Shown here: piece after piece, positions 1-6,943 of the stretch | How positions within the stretch are numbered: position 1 is the first letter of the stretch | How the letters are laid out: every line of letters starts with the position of its first letter | Origin: Thermoplasmata archaeon | Lineage (GTDB): Archaea > Thermoplasmatota > Thermoplasmata > UBA10834 > DTMW01 | DNA: 10,198 nt | Reading direction: 5' to 3' | Assembly: GCA_029858465.1 (NCBI GenBank) | Contig: JAOUEZ010000031.1 | Coordinates: forward strand, 1 to 10,198 | Program-made: the position numbers and the translations under genes | The notes under the pieces: model-generated | Told to the model about the DNA's origin: nothing | The model's database searches: none | Seen by the model: only the letters and a program-made list of their open reading frames with translations

Positions 1-3000
1 ATAGTCGTTCATGCGACCCTGAACTCCCCAGGAGCATACGGCCTGAAGTTGATTTTGAATTATGGTGCGATATACATCGGCGAGACGGACGGACTTATCG
101 GCGACATCTACTCGGCGATCGGGGATGTCAACATTACTGTCAGTATAGATGTGGGTTCGGTTGGAAAGATCGGATATAATTCCAGTTTCCAAGTAATTAC
201 AGAAACTTACGAGTATCGGCTGGGCAGCTGGAACATGATAAACTCAAGAGGTTTCATTACCGTAACGGTCTACAGCTCAGATTACTTCTCGTACAAGCTC
301 TCTTGGCCGGCGCTCAGTGGCACTCCGGAAATCGAGGCCATCGACGATGATTCGGATGGCGAATACGAACTCCTTCAGGTCTCACTCAACTTCACGGGAG
401 GAGTCGATGCGTTCTATGACATATACGCAAGGTTGAGAGAGAATTCCACGGGTCAGACGGTCGGACAGGACAGGGGTGGTCTCCATATCTCACCGGGCAA
501 TTTGACGCAGGTTACGCTCAGCTTCCCCGGGTGGTCGATTTTCCAATCTGGCAGAAACTCACCATATCAGGTGCTTTTCGATATATACGAGCAATATTCA
601 TCACATTACTACTACTCTGTTCAGGACATATACATCACGGACAGTTATCTATCAACACAGTTTGACAGCTCCTGGCCTGCGGTTCTGTCTGTAGAAGATG
701 ATTACGGAATCGACATCGATGGAGATGGAAAATACGACCTTCTTACAGTCGAGGTGTCCGTTAATTTCAATGGCTCAGCGACTCTATTGGCATCATTGAG
801 AAACGGATCCGCAATCGCAGGCTACGATGTCTGGAGAAGCGTATCGACAGGAAATCAGAGGACCGCATTGTTCTATTTCAATGGGAAATCGATCCGGAAT
901 CTCAACATGCATTCGCCCTATGATCTCACTATTGAATACAGCGACGGCAGAGGAAATGCTGTGAACCTTCCGACATTGACAGTTTCGACGGCATACTCTC
1001 CGGACATGTTCGAGAGATCGGATTTGACACTGTTGACCGGGATCATTTTGGACGGTAGTACGGGAAGCCCTGTCTCAGGCGCGACGGTCAGCGGCGAAGG
1101 GAATTCGACCACGACATCAATCAATGGAACGTTCTCGATGAATGTTGAGTCAGGTGTTGTGCCCCTCTCATTATCGAAATCTGGATACAACTCGAGGACC
1201 GCTATAATAGAAGCAAAGGGCGCAAGCAAATCAGTATTGCTACTTCTGTTTCAACCAGCGGTCGAAGACTCCATGATCAAGGGATTCTTGAAAGACAAGA
1301 AGGGGGTCGCTGCAAAGGCCCAGAGCTATCTCGTCGTCCTCTATGTTGACATGTTCTATGTAAAAACGGTACAAATCGGACCCAAAGGATATTTTGAGAT
1401 CCCTGTTAAGAGCGGGATCGTCATCGTGCAATTCGGATTGTATCAGAATTACTATGGTTCCTTCAAAGTGGCCGTGCAGCCAGCTTCAACGGTATGGTCG
1501 AACTATACGGCTCAATATTCGACTGAGTGGGTAGAGGAATGGGAATATGCCCTGACAGATTATGACAACGGTTGGCTGCGACAAGAATACAAAGAAAAAG
1601 AGTTCGATGCGTTAACGGCCGCGCTTGTAGCTGATTTTCTCTGCGGCGATTCCAATGGTGTCGTGACAGAGGACGAGCTTCGCATCATAGAACTCATGAC
1701 AGCCGACTCGAATTTGCCAAATTTCTACGATTCATCCGAGGATTTCCTGGTCGATGAGGAATTATATCTTTATGATCTCAGCACGCGAACTTTGAAAATT
1801 GATGGGTTGAAGGGCCCCCTGGAATATATTTATCAAAGCACTAGAATCGTAACAGCGAAACTCGAGAGCAGAAGCACGATCCCAGATTCTGCATCACATA
1901 CCATCTCGGCAATATATCGTTACGATGTCGATGCCCCAACAGACGTTGAGAAATATAGGTATACGATCATTTTGCCACTGAGCTCAAACGTGACAGGAAC
2001 GGATGCTCCGGACGACGTATCAATCACAGGAACGAATCCAATTATATTGGACCCACAGACTGCCAATGTTCCCAATACCTGGATAGGGCACGCGCGCATG
2101 TTCATAAGCACCAACACAACTGCGACCACGGGCAACATACAAGGGAGAATCACCCTCCAAGACAGCTCCGAGAACGCCGGAATATTGGTGAGAGTTCTTG
2201 ACTCATACTTCAGCCAAATCAAATCTGTATACACAATATCCGGAGGAGAATACTTTGCTGGGGGGATCAGCCCTGGAAAATATTTCGTCCAAGCCGTTAA
2301 TTTCGGATATTATTCCTCGGGCAGTGCGGTATCTTTAGCCGCGGGCAAGAACACTTTCGTGAACATCACCTTGTATCCCTCGTCTACCTCGGGATTCTTT
2401 GGCAATCTAACAGGGAGAGTATTGAGTGAAGCGGGAAATCCGATCTCGAATGCGGTCGTCACAATCACATATCTTTCAAATTCGACGATCCTTGCCTCAA
2501 TATTGACCGATGCAGAAGGTGTATTCCTGGTCTCAATGGTCAAGCCTGGCGCAGTAGAAATCATTTCCAATGTTGAGGGATATTTGACAAGCAGATCGAT
2601 AGGATACATCAATGGATTCAAAACCGAGGATATCGGGGACATCCTGATGTATTATCCGACCGGGAAAATCATCGGAAAGATAGTAGACGATGAGGGCACT
2701 CCGCGGGGAGGAGTCACCGTGAATCTTTACGATTCAAACGGCGATCTCGTGAAGACTATTCTGACTGATGCAAACGGGAATTTCGAACTCATTCAATTAT
2801 TCGATGGTGTGTATGACATATACTTCGTCTGGAACGATAGGGAGATCGGTAACCGCACTAATATTAGTGTGGCAGATGGAGGCTCAGTAGACATAGGGAC
2901 GGTCGAAATCCCCGCATCCGCGTTCGCTGTCTCGCAGGATTATCTGATTTGGATCATCGTTGCTGCTGCAGTAGCAGCTGCCGCCTTGCTCGGAATCTGG

Positions 3001-3147
3001 TGGAGGATGAAGCAACCCGGGCTTCCAAGAAAAGAGAAGGTCCTCAGGCCCGAAGAGGGGATGATTGTCTCTGAAGAAGAGGAACAGGCGGAAATCGAAG
3101 AAGAAATGGAAGAAGAAACTCGAAGCCGGAGACCGAGAAGATATTAA
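1..3147 (+). CDS. Large membrane-anchored surface protein with carboxypeptidase-regulatory-like domains (5' partial)
   Basis: The frame is open from base 1, so the true start and any signal peptide lie outside the window; 1048 codons are visible (numbered from base 1). Residues about 100-330 hold two related beta-rich units, each opening with SWPA and carrying a DxDxDG calcium-type loop (D115-G120, D238-G243). Five segments resembling carboxypeptidase-regulatory-like beta-sandwiches begin near residues 344, 425, 711, 802 and 888, with the usual pattern of G.V.D..G.P..GA.V, then T...G.F, then G.Y. Between the second and third is an acidic segment with an EF-hand-like loop (D550-E559). Many NxS/T sequons suggest N-glycosylation. 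Residues about 981-1001 form a single membrane helix, followed by a cytoplasmic tail of about 47 residues, glutamate-rich and ending RSRRPRRY. The protein probably projects from the cell surface. Such domains usually bind or space other modules; no catalytic residues were recognised, and the exact role is unknown. Confidence 0.85.
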   Translation: MVVHATLNSPGAYGLKLILNYGAIYIGETDGLIGDIYSAIGDVNITVSIDVGSVGKIGYNSSFQVITETYEYRLGSWNMINSRGFITVTVYSSDYFSYKLSWPALSGTPEIEAIDDDSDGEYELLQVSLNFTGGVDAFYDIYARLRENSTGQTVGQDRGGLHISPGNLTQVTLSFPGWSIFQSGRNSPYQVLFDIYEQYSSHYYYSVQDIYITDSYLSTQFDSSWPAVLSVEDDYGIDIDGDGKYDLLTVEVSVNFNGSATLLASLRNGSAIAGYDVWRSVSTGNQRTALFYFNGKSIRNLNMHSPYDLTIEYSDGRGNAVNLPTLTVSTAYSPDMFERSDLTLLTGIILDGSTGSPVSGATVSGEGNSTTTSINGTFSMNVESGVVPLSLSKSGYNSRTAIIEAKGASKSVLLLLFQPAVEDSMIKGFLKDKKGVAAKAQSYLVVLYVDMFYVKTVQIGPKGYFEIPVKSGIVIVQFGLYQNYYGSFKVAVQPASTVWSNYTAQYSTEWVEEWEYALTDYDNGWLRQEYKEKEFDALTAALVADFLCGDSNGVVTEDELRIIELMTADSNLPNFYDSSEDFLVDEELYLYDLSTRTLKIDGLKGPLEYIYQSTRIVTAKLESRSTIPDSASHTISAIYRYDVDAPTDVEKYRYTIILPLSSNVTGTDAPDDVSITGTNPIILDPQTANVPNTWIGHARMFISTNTTATTGNIQGRITLQDSSENAGILVRVLDSYFSQIKSVYTISGGEYFAGGISPGKYFVQAVNFGYYSSGSAVSLAAGKNTFVNITLYPSSTSGFFGNLTGRVLSEAGNPISNAVVTITYLSNSTILASILTDAEGVFLVSMVKPGAVEIISNVEGYLTSRSIGYINGFKTEDIGDILMYYPTGKIIGKIVDDEGTPRGGVTVNLYDSNGDLVKTILTDANGNFELIQLFDGVYDIYFVWNDREIGNRTNISVADGGSVDIGTVEIPASAFAVSQDYLIWIIVAAAVAAAALLGIWWRMKQPGLPRKEKVLRPEEGMIVSEEEEQAEIEEEMEEETRSRRPRRY

Positions 3148-3209
3148 GAAAAATGCCAGTTACTTGCTGTCCTCATTCATTCAATTCAATTTCCATAGGT
3201 AAATGATAA

Positions 3210-3218
3210 CATATTAAG
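3210..3218 (+). promoter_or_regulatory. TATA-like box of the DMT transporter gene
   Basis: The AT-rich stretch CATATTAAG is centred about 30 bases before the ATG at 3244. An archaeal TATA box sets transcription start roughly 25 bases downstream, which would put the first transcribed base at or next to the start codon. No Shine-Dalgarno sequence is visible between it and the ATG, so a leaderless mRNA is likely. No transcript data support this. Confidence 0.5.
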
Positions 3219-3220
3219 AT

Positions 3221-3230
3221 AGGCGCGCCT
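3221..3230. promoter_or_regulatory. Perfect palindrome, possible operator
   Basis: AGGCGCGCCT is a perfect 10-bp inverted repeat, placed just after the TATA-like box and 13 bases before the ATG of the transporter gene. It is strongly GC-rich inside an otherwise AT-rich promoter. A repressor bound here would block transcription initiation. It may be chance, since no second copy was noticed beside the other genes. Confidence 0.3.
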
Positions 3231-3243
3231 CTCCGCCATCCAT

Positions 3244-4170
3244 ATGAAAAGCTCCAGTGTCATGAAAGGGGTCTTGACGACGGCCGTGGCAGCGGTTCTC
3301 TGGGGCACTTCTTTCCCGGCAACCAAATGGGCCCTGCCATTTTTCGGCGACGCGCTGTTCTTTGGCGCCGTCAGGCTGGCGTTTGCGACACTACTTGCAC
3401 TGATTCTCCTCTGGACGCTTGGGAGATTGAATTGGAGCATTTACAAGAACCCATTGATCTGGGCACTCGGATTCACAAACGCGATAGGAATTGCTCTTCA
3501 AAACTACGGGCTTGAGATGACCACCGCCTCAAAGACTGTTCTTTTAGTCGATATAAATGTCGTGATAGTTGCCATCCTTTCATTCTGGCTTTTCAAGGAG
3601 AAGTTCGGGGTCAGGAAGGTCGGCGGAGTGATAGCGGGAATTTTGGGTGTCTTTTTCCTTGCTTACAATTCTGAACTGGCACTTCAGCAGGAGCAACTGC
3701 TTGGGGACATCTTTGTCTTCCTCTCAGGTTGCTCGTATGCTCTATTCATCGTCATCATGAAGAAGGTCGTGAAAGACTCAGAGCCTCTAGAGGCATCAGT
3801 TGCGGCGATAGCAACATCGACGATTTTCCTGATGATACCGTCTTCAATAATGATACCTACGGGCATGATGGATGCAAGAATCGATATCGAGGGGATACTT
3901 CCGATGCTATATTTGGGGCTCGTATGCACCACAGTTGCATACTATCTCTGGGCTTTCGGACTGAAGAGATTGTCGGCCACGGCCTCTTCAATAATATTAT
4001 TATTGGAAGTGCTGACAGGTATGCTCCTTTCAATATTATTGCTACAAGAGATAATGACTTCGATGACCATTGTCGGGGCAATCTTCATCATCATGGCAAT
4101 CGTGCTCGCCTCGGAGATCGATTTTAAAAACAGAAATGCAAAAAATTCCAAGAGATATCAAAAATCCTAA
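3244..4170 (+). CDS. DMT-family (EamA) transporter
   Basis: A 308-residue integral membrane protein of the drug/metabolite transporter superfamily, the usual length for this group. Two EamA repeats are visible, roughly residues 8-140 and 155-295, each about five hydrophobic helices. The first begins with the characteristic AAVLWGTSFPATKWAL segment near residue 17 and includes the SKTVLLVDINVV helix followed by a KE-containing loop. The second contains LGLVCTTVAYYLWAFGLKRL followed by a helix with a conserved-position glutamate. The C-terminus is short, hydrophilic and basic. Family members export amino acids, nucleotides or other small metabolites; the substrate cannot be read from sequence. 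The ATG at 3244 fits a leaderless start behind a TATA-like box. The gene ends tail to tail with the AlkD-like gene, sharing four bases (CTAA). Confidence 0.9.
   Translation: MKSSSVMKGVLTTAVAAVLWGTSFPATKWALPFFGDALFFGAVRLAFATLLALILLWTLGRLNWSIYKNPLIWALGFTNAIGIALQNYGLEMTTASKTVLLVDINVVIVAILSFWLFKEKFGVRKVGGVIAGILGVFFLAYNSELALQQEQLLGDIFVFLSGCSYALFIVIMKKVVKDSEPLEASVAAIATSTIFLMIPSSIMIPTGMMDARIDIEGILPMLYLGLVCTTVAYYLWAFGLKRLSATASSIILLLEVLTGMLLSILLLQEIMTSMTIVGAIFIIMAIVLASEIDFKNRNAKNSKRYQKS
4140..4145 (-). terminator. T-run terminator of the minus-strand AlkD-like gene
   Basis: On the minus strand, the stop codon of the AlkD-like gene is followed within 30 bases by runs of five (4164-4160) and six (4145-4140) thymines. 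Archaeal RNA polymerase often terminates on such T-runs without a hairpin. These tracts lie inside the 3' end of the transporter coding sequence, where they encode lysine-rich residues on the opposite strand. Confidence 0.35.
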
Positions 4171-4856
4171 GAAATCTGTTTCTTTCTCAATCTCTCTTGC
4201 ACCTTTTCATTTCTTAGCTCTCGCAATGCATCAGAAGCAATCCATCTCGCACTCTTTGAATTGATTTTTTGTATTTTTTCCGCCAGTTTGATTGCTTTTT
4301 TATTAAGCGAGAGATTTCTCTTGCCTATATTTCTGAGGGCCCAGTTCACTGCCTTCTTAACATAATTCCTGTCGTCGTTTGATTCGCGGGCGATAATTGG
4401 TAGAAATCTTTCGAATTCTCTATCTGCCGCCTTCTTGTCGTGGACCGTCAAAGACGCGATGATTGCGAAGCTGGCTCTCTTGACGAATTCCTCATCTCGA
4501 CCGCTCCATTCGACCGCCTTAGAATATGCATAGGACGTCTTATCGAAAAGCCTCATGCAGACTTGATCGCACACGTCCCAGGAATCAAAATCTTTTACCC
4601 AAGATTCCATCTGAGACTCAGTGACCGTTTTGTAATCATCTACCATCGCCGCAAGGATCCTTGCTTCATGTATCTTGGATGCCCACAGCTCCTGGGCCAG
4701 ATTATGATCCTTTCCAATCTCCTTCGCGATTTTCATAAGAATAGGCGCGGAAATGCCAAGAGTGCCTTTGGGATTGATGCCGAATTTGGCCATCCCTTCG
4801 ACACATTCCGGATTTGCGCACTGTTTCAATCGGGAAATGACCTCATTTGCATTCAA
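4167..4856 (-). CDS. AlkD-like DNA alkylation repair protein (HEAT-repeat glycosylase)
   Basis: A 229-residue, almost wholly helical protein of the AlkC/AlkD DNA alkylation repair family, which removes positively charged alkylated bases such as 3-methyladenine and 7-methylguanine without flipping them out. The key features align by eye with characterised AlkD: a WDVCD segment (W93, D97) with the same Trp-to-Asp spacing as AlkD W109/D113, an arginine in the following helix (R127), and the family segment KKAVNWALRNIGKRN with W172 near the position of AlkD W187. The N-terminal PKGTLGISAPILMKIAKEIG segment is also typical. The start is TTG at 4856: no in-frame ATG lies upstream before the stop, and a GAGGT ribosome binding site sits seven bases before it. 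It follows the superoxide reductase gene by 60 bp on the same strand, so cotranscription is possible, although a TATA-like AATAATA in the gap may drive it separately. Confidence 0.88.
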   Translation of the reverse strand: MNANEVISRLKQCANPECVEGMAKFGINPKGTLGISAPILMKIAKEIGKDHNLAQELWASKIHEARILAAMVDDYKTVTESQMESWVKDFDSWDVCDQVCMRLFDKTSYAYSKAVEWSGRDEEFVKRASFAIIASLTVHDKKAADREFERFLPIIARESNDDRNYVKKAVNWALRNIGKRNLSLNKKAIKLAEKIQKINSKSARWIASDALRELRNEKVQERLRKKQIS

Positions 4857-4863
4857 ACAGCAT

Positions 4864-4868
4864 ACCTC
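4864..4868 (-). promoter_or_regulatory. Ribosome binding site fixing the TTG start of the AlkD-like gene
   Basis: The minus strand reads GAGGT seven bases before the TTG at 4856. Nearby ATGs on this strand (first bases 4870 and 4852) are out of frame, so this site decides the start. Confidence 0.6.
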
Positions 4869-4916
4869 ATGAAGGACTTATGATCCTGTATTATTGAATC
4901 GAGAGATGCATGATTT

Positions 4917-5312
4917 TCATGCTACTTTGATGTCTTTGTCGCTCTCCCAAAGACCGTGAATGTTGCACATCGATACAGCATACAGCTTGCCGCTCTTCTT
5001 GGTGGCCATCGTGAAGACTGCCTGATGATGCGTGTGAACCGGGCCAGCATCGGCGCCCTCGGTTGACTCCCCGTGAGCCGAAAAATCGACTCTGCCGATC
5101 TGATGCGCGAATTTCTCCCCCTCGGCGTGGAAGTACAACGATATCCAGGTGATATGATGCGCGGTGGTGTTCGGATGCGATACCTCTTTGCCAACACTGA
5201 CTTTTACATCGAACATCTGATCGGCCTTGACCTCTCCAGGGCAATCGATCACAGGCACATGCTTCTCAGTCTTCCAATCAGCCTTCCCAACAATGTCTCC
5301 AATTTTGCTCAT
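4917..5312 (-). CDS. sor: Superoxide reductase (one-iron, neelaredoxin type)
   Basis: A 131-residue cytoplasmic protein that reduces superoxide to hydrogen peroxide at a mononuclear iron centre, without making oxygen. All active-site ligands of the family are visible: H18 within EKHVPVI, H46, H52, C116 and H119 in the CNIHGLW motif. The spacings (H46 to H52, C116 to H119) equal those of the Pyrococcus enzyme. E16 and K17, just before H18, match the Glu that occupies the open iron site and the Lys that steers superoxide. There is no N-terminal desulforedoxin domain with four cysteines, so this is the one-iron form, at its usual length. The ATG at 5312 has an AGGGGAG ribosome binding site ten bases upstream. 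The gene precedes the AlkD-like gene on the same strand and diverges from the FAD-linked oxidase. Confidence 0.95.
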   Translation of the reverse strand: MSKIGDIVGKADWKTEKHVPVIDCPGEVKADQMFDVKVSVGKEVSHPNTTAHHITWISLYFHAEGEKFAHQIGRVDFSAHGESTEGADAGPVHTHHQAVFTMATKKSGKLYAVSMCNIHGLWESDKDIKVA

Positions 5313-5478
5313 ATCAATACTACTCCCCTTTACATCTCTATCTTAGTCGATAGTGATGATAATAGCAGATGGAGTGTCTTAATCATTGCCCTTAATCGGT
5401 TTTTATGTGACAAGGATTTCAAGTATTGATTGCTATACTGGGCCAGAATAACACATCCTGTAGATTCAAGGTGACGGT
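5313..5478. promoter_or_regulatory. Divergent promoter region between superoxide reductase and FAD-linked oxidase
   Basis: This 166-bp gap must hold promoters for both directions. For the oxidase, TGCTATACTG at 5431-5440 is a TATA-like candidate that would give a short leader carrying the ribosome binding site. For superoxide reductase, an AT-rich patch around 5356-5366 (CTATTATC on the minus strand) is the best-placed candidate. Neither is a strong consensus, and no clear operator repeat was seen. Confidence 0.4.
5468..5474 (+). promoter_or_regulatory. Ribosome binding site favouring the TTG start of the FAD-linked oxidase
   Basis: AAGGTGA ends four bases before the TTG at 5479 and sixteen bases before the first in-frame ATG at 5491. 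The spacing favours TTG, although the ATG, three codons further on, is not ruled out. Confidence 0.5.
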
Positions 5479-6873
5479 TTGAAGCAAGAAATGAAACAGA
5501 AAATCAGGCAGATGCTGGTCGATTCATTAGGAACAGATAGGGTTCTGGCTGAACCAGTAGATCTCCTGCCTTACAATAAGGATACATACAACGTCAAGTT
5601 CAGCGAGCAGGGAAAGCTCGCTCCCGATTTCGTCGTGTTGCCCGAAACGACTGAAGAGGTGCAGGAGATCGTCAAGATCGCAAGAGATCACAAGATACCT
5701 CTTCTTCCGAAGGGAGGGGGATCGGGAAGGACAGGCATGCTTGTCCCTATCTACGGCGGGATAATCGTCGACACGATAAGGATGAACAAAATCATCGAAG
5801 TAAGCATCCCTAATCTTGCTGTGACTGTCCAACCGGGAATCACATTGAACGACTTAGATTCATATCTTTCAAAATATGGCTTATCGCTCCACCAAGAACA
5901 AGGTTCATACAAGGTCGCAACTGTGGGTGGATCAATAGCGACCAGCGGCTTCAGCCGGAAGCATCAGAAGTACGGGACGATAGCCGACCGAGTTATGTCA
6001 TTGGAGGTCGTCCTTGCGGACGGTAGTGTGCTTAGGACCGGAAAGAAAGTATTGTACACATCGACCGGTTATCGGCTGCATCAGCTTTTCATCGGTGCGG
6101 AGGGGACTCTCGGGATAATAACAGAGGCAACACTGAGAGTTGAGCCGCTTCCCGAGGAAAGAGATGCTGTTCTGGCATTCTATGATGATTTCTGGGTTGC
6201 AAACGAGGCCGCCCAGAGATTGATGCAATCCTCGGTCACATTCACGGGTGCAGAAGCTTACGAGGTCGCCGATTCGACCAAATACGGTGCTCCGCCAAAC
6301 AAAAAGGGAATTTTCTATGCATGTCTCGAGGGAACGAAGGGAGAGGTGGAGGCTGAACACAAGTACATCTCGAATATTGTCGCCGATACTGGAGGTATTG
6401 CTGCAAAACCGGAGGACGCGAAGAAATTCTTGGACGTATATGTCAAACAATTCTGCGGTGCGAGAGCAACCACAGGCTTCGAGGATGCTCTGGTCGCTTA
6501 CGTTCCAATGGAGCACATCAAAGAATATTATGATGAGCTATGGGGCAGAATAATGCCAAAATACGGACTCGAAGGTGTTCCTGGGGAGAAGCTGAGCCTG
6601 GACGCGGGAAGATATCGTATGCTCGGTGCGAGATTCTTCATTGAGAAGAGCGACGAGGGATGGGAAAGGTATCGGAAGGCTTTGAGAGAGATTGCCACTC
6701 TCACAACGAGCTTTGGGGGATCGATATCTAGCTGTCACGGCGTTGGGATAGAACATAAGGATAATCTCGATCTGGAGTTCTCAGAAATAGCCCTTGATGT
6801 CATGAGGAGCATAAAGAAAGCGTTAGATCCCTTGAACATCATGAACCCTGGGAAGAAGATCCCGGAAAAATAG
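5479..6873 (+). CDS. FAD-linked oxidase of the GlcD / D-lactate dehydrogenase-like family
   Basis: A 464-residue flavoprotein of the vanillyl-alcohol-oxidase (PCMH-type FAD) family, the usual length for a single-polypeptide GlcD-like enzyme. The FAD-binding half shows PKGGGSGRTGMLVP (about 77-90), VTVQPGITLNDLD, VGGSIATSGFS (149-159) and GAEGTLGIITEATLRVEPLP (207-226). The C-terminal half ends with GGSISSCHGVG (413-423) and LDPLNIMNPGKKI, the standard close of the FAD-oxidase C domain. No signal peptide, membrane helix or cysteine-rich iron-sulfur domain is present, so a separate electron acceptor is needed. Oddly, the HAGDGNxH metal motif of glycolate and lactate enzymes is missing: the matching place seems to read LDAGRYRML (D375). 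GEHGIG, common in GlcD, is SCHGVG here. The substrate may be a 2-hydroxy acid but is not certain. The transporter gene follows after 70 bp. Confidence 0.85.
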   Translation: MKQEMKQKIRQMLVDSLGTDRVLAEPVDLLPYNKDTYNVKFSEQGKLAPDFVVLPETTEEVQEIVKIARDHKIPLLPKGGGSGRTGMLVPIYGGIIVDTIRMNKIIEVSIPNLAVTVQPGITLNDLDSYLSKYGLSLHQEQGSYKVATVGGSIATSGFSRKHQKYGTIADRVMSLEVVLADGSVLRTGKKVLYTSTGYRLHQLFIGAEGTLGIITEATLRVEPLPEERDAVLAFYDDFWVANEAAQRLMQSSVTFTGAEAYEVADSTKYGAPPNKKGIFYACLEGTKGEVEAEHKYISNIVADTGGIAAKPEDAKKFLDVYVKQFCGARATTGFEDALVAYVPMEHIKEYYDELWGRIMPKYGLEGVPGEKLSLDAGRYRMLGARFFIEKSDEGWERYRKALREIATLTTSFGGSISSCHGVGIEHKDNLDLEFSEIALDVMRSIKKALDPLNIMNPGKKIPEK

Positions 6874-6894
6874 ATTGAAGCCAGATGATTATGA

Positions 6895-6900
6895 TTTTTT
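6895..6900 (+). terminator. T-run after the FAD-linked oxidase
   Basis: Six consecutive thymines lie about 20 bases past the TAG stop, with no hairpin. They could act as an archaeal intrinsic terminator and separate the oxidase transcript from the transporter, which has its own TATA-like box just downstream. Confidence 0.35.
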
Positions 6901-6909
6901 CAGAGACTG

Positions 6910-6918
6910 TTAATATAT
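6910..6918 (+). promoter_or_regulatory. TATA-like box of the DASS transporter gene
   Basis: TTAATATAT is centred 30 bases before the ATG at 6944, and no ribosome binding site lies between them. The predicted transcription start falls at or within a few bases of the ATG, giving a leaderless mRNA. The geometry is the same as at the DMT gene. Confidence 0.55.
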
Positions 6919-6943
6919 CAGAAATTGATTCCTCGGTTGGACC

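Noticed and set aside
4440..4883. 147-codon open frame on the plus strand opposite the AlkD-like gene
   Set aside because: The minus-strand frame has clear family motifs; the plus-strand translation has no domain-like pattern and no ribosome binding site.
5073..5429. 118-codon plus-strand frame opposite superoxide reductase and running into the divergent region
   Set aside because: The opposite strand encodes all iron ligands of superoxide reductase. The extension into the gap has no start signal of its own.
5471..5481. GTG at 5471 as start of the FAD-linked oxidase
   Set aside because: That frame reads GTG ACG GTT TGA and stops at once.
5998..6516. 172-codon minus-strand frame within the FAD-linked oxidase
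   Set aside because: Antisense to conserved FAD-domain motifs; cysteine- and serine-rich translation without recognisable pattern.
6871..6891. TAG stop of the oxidase (and of the AlkD-like gene) as a pyrrolysine codon
   Set aside because: Read-through would add only a few residues before a TGA in each case, and both proteins already end at the family's usual place.
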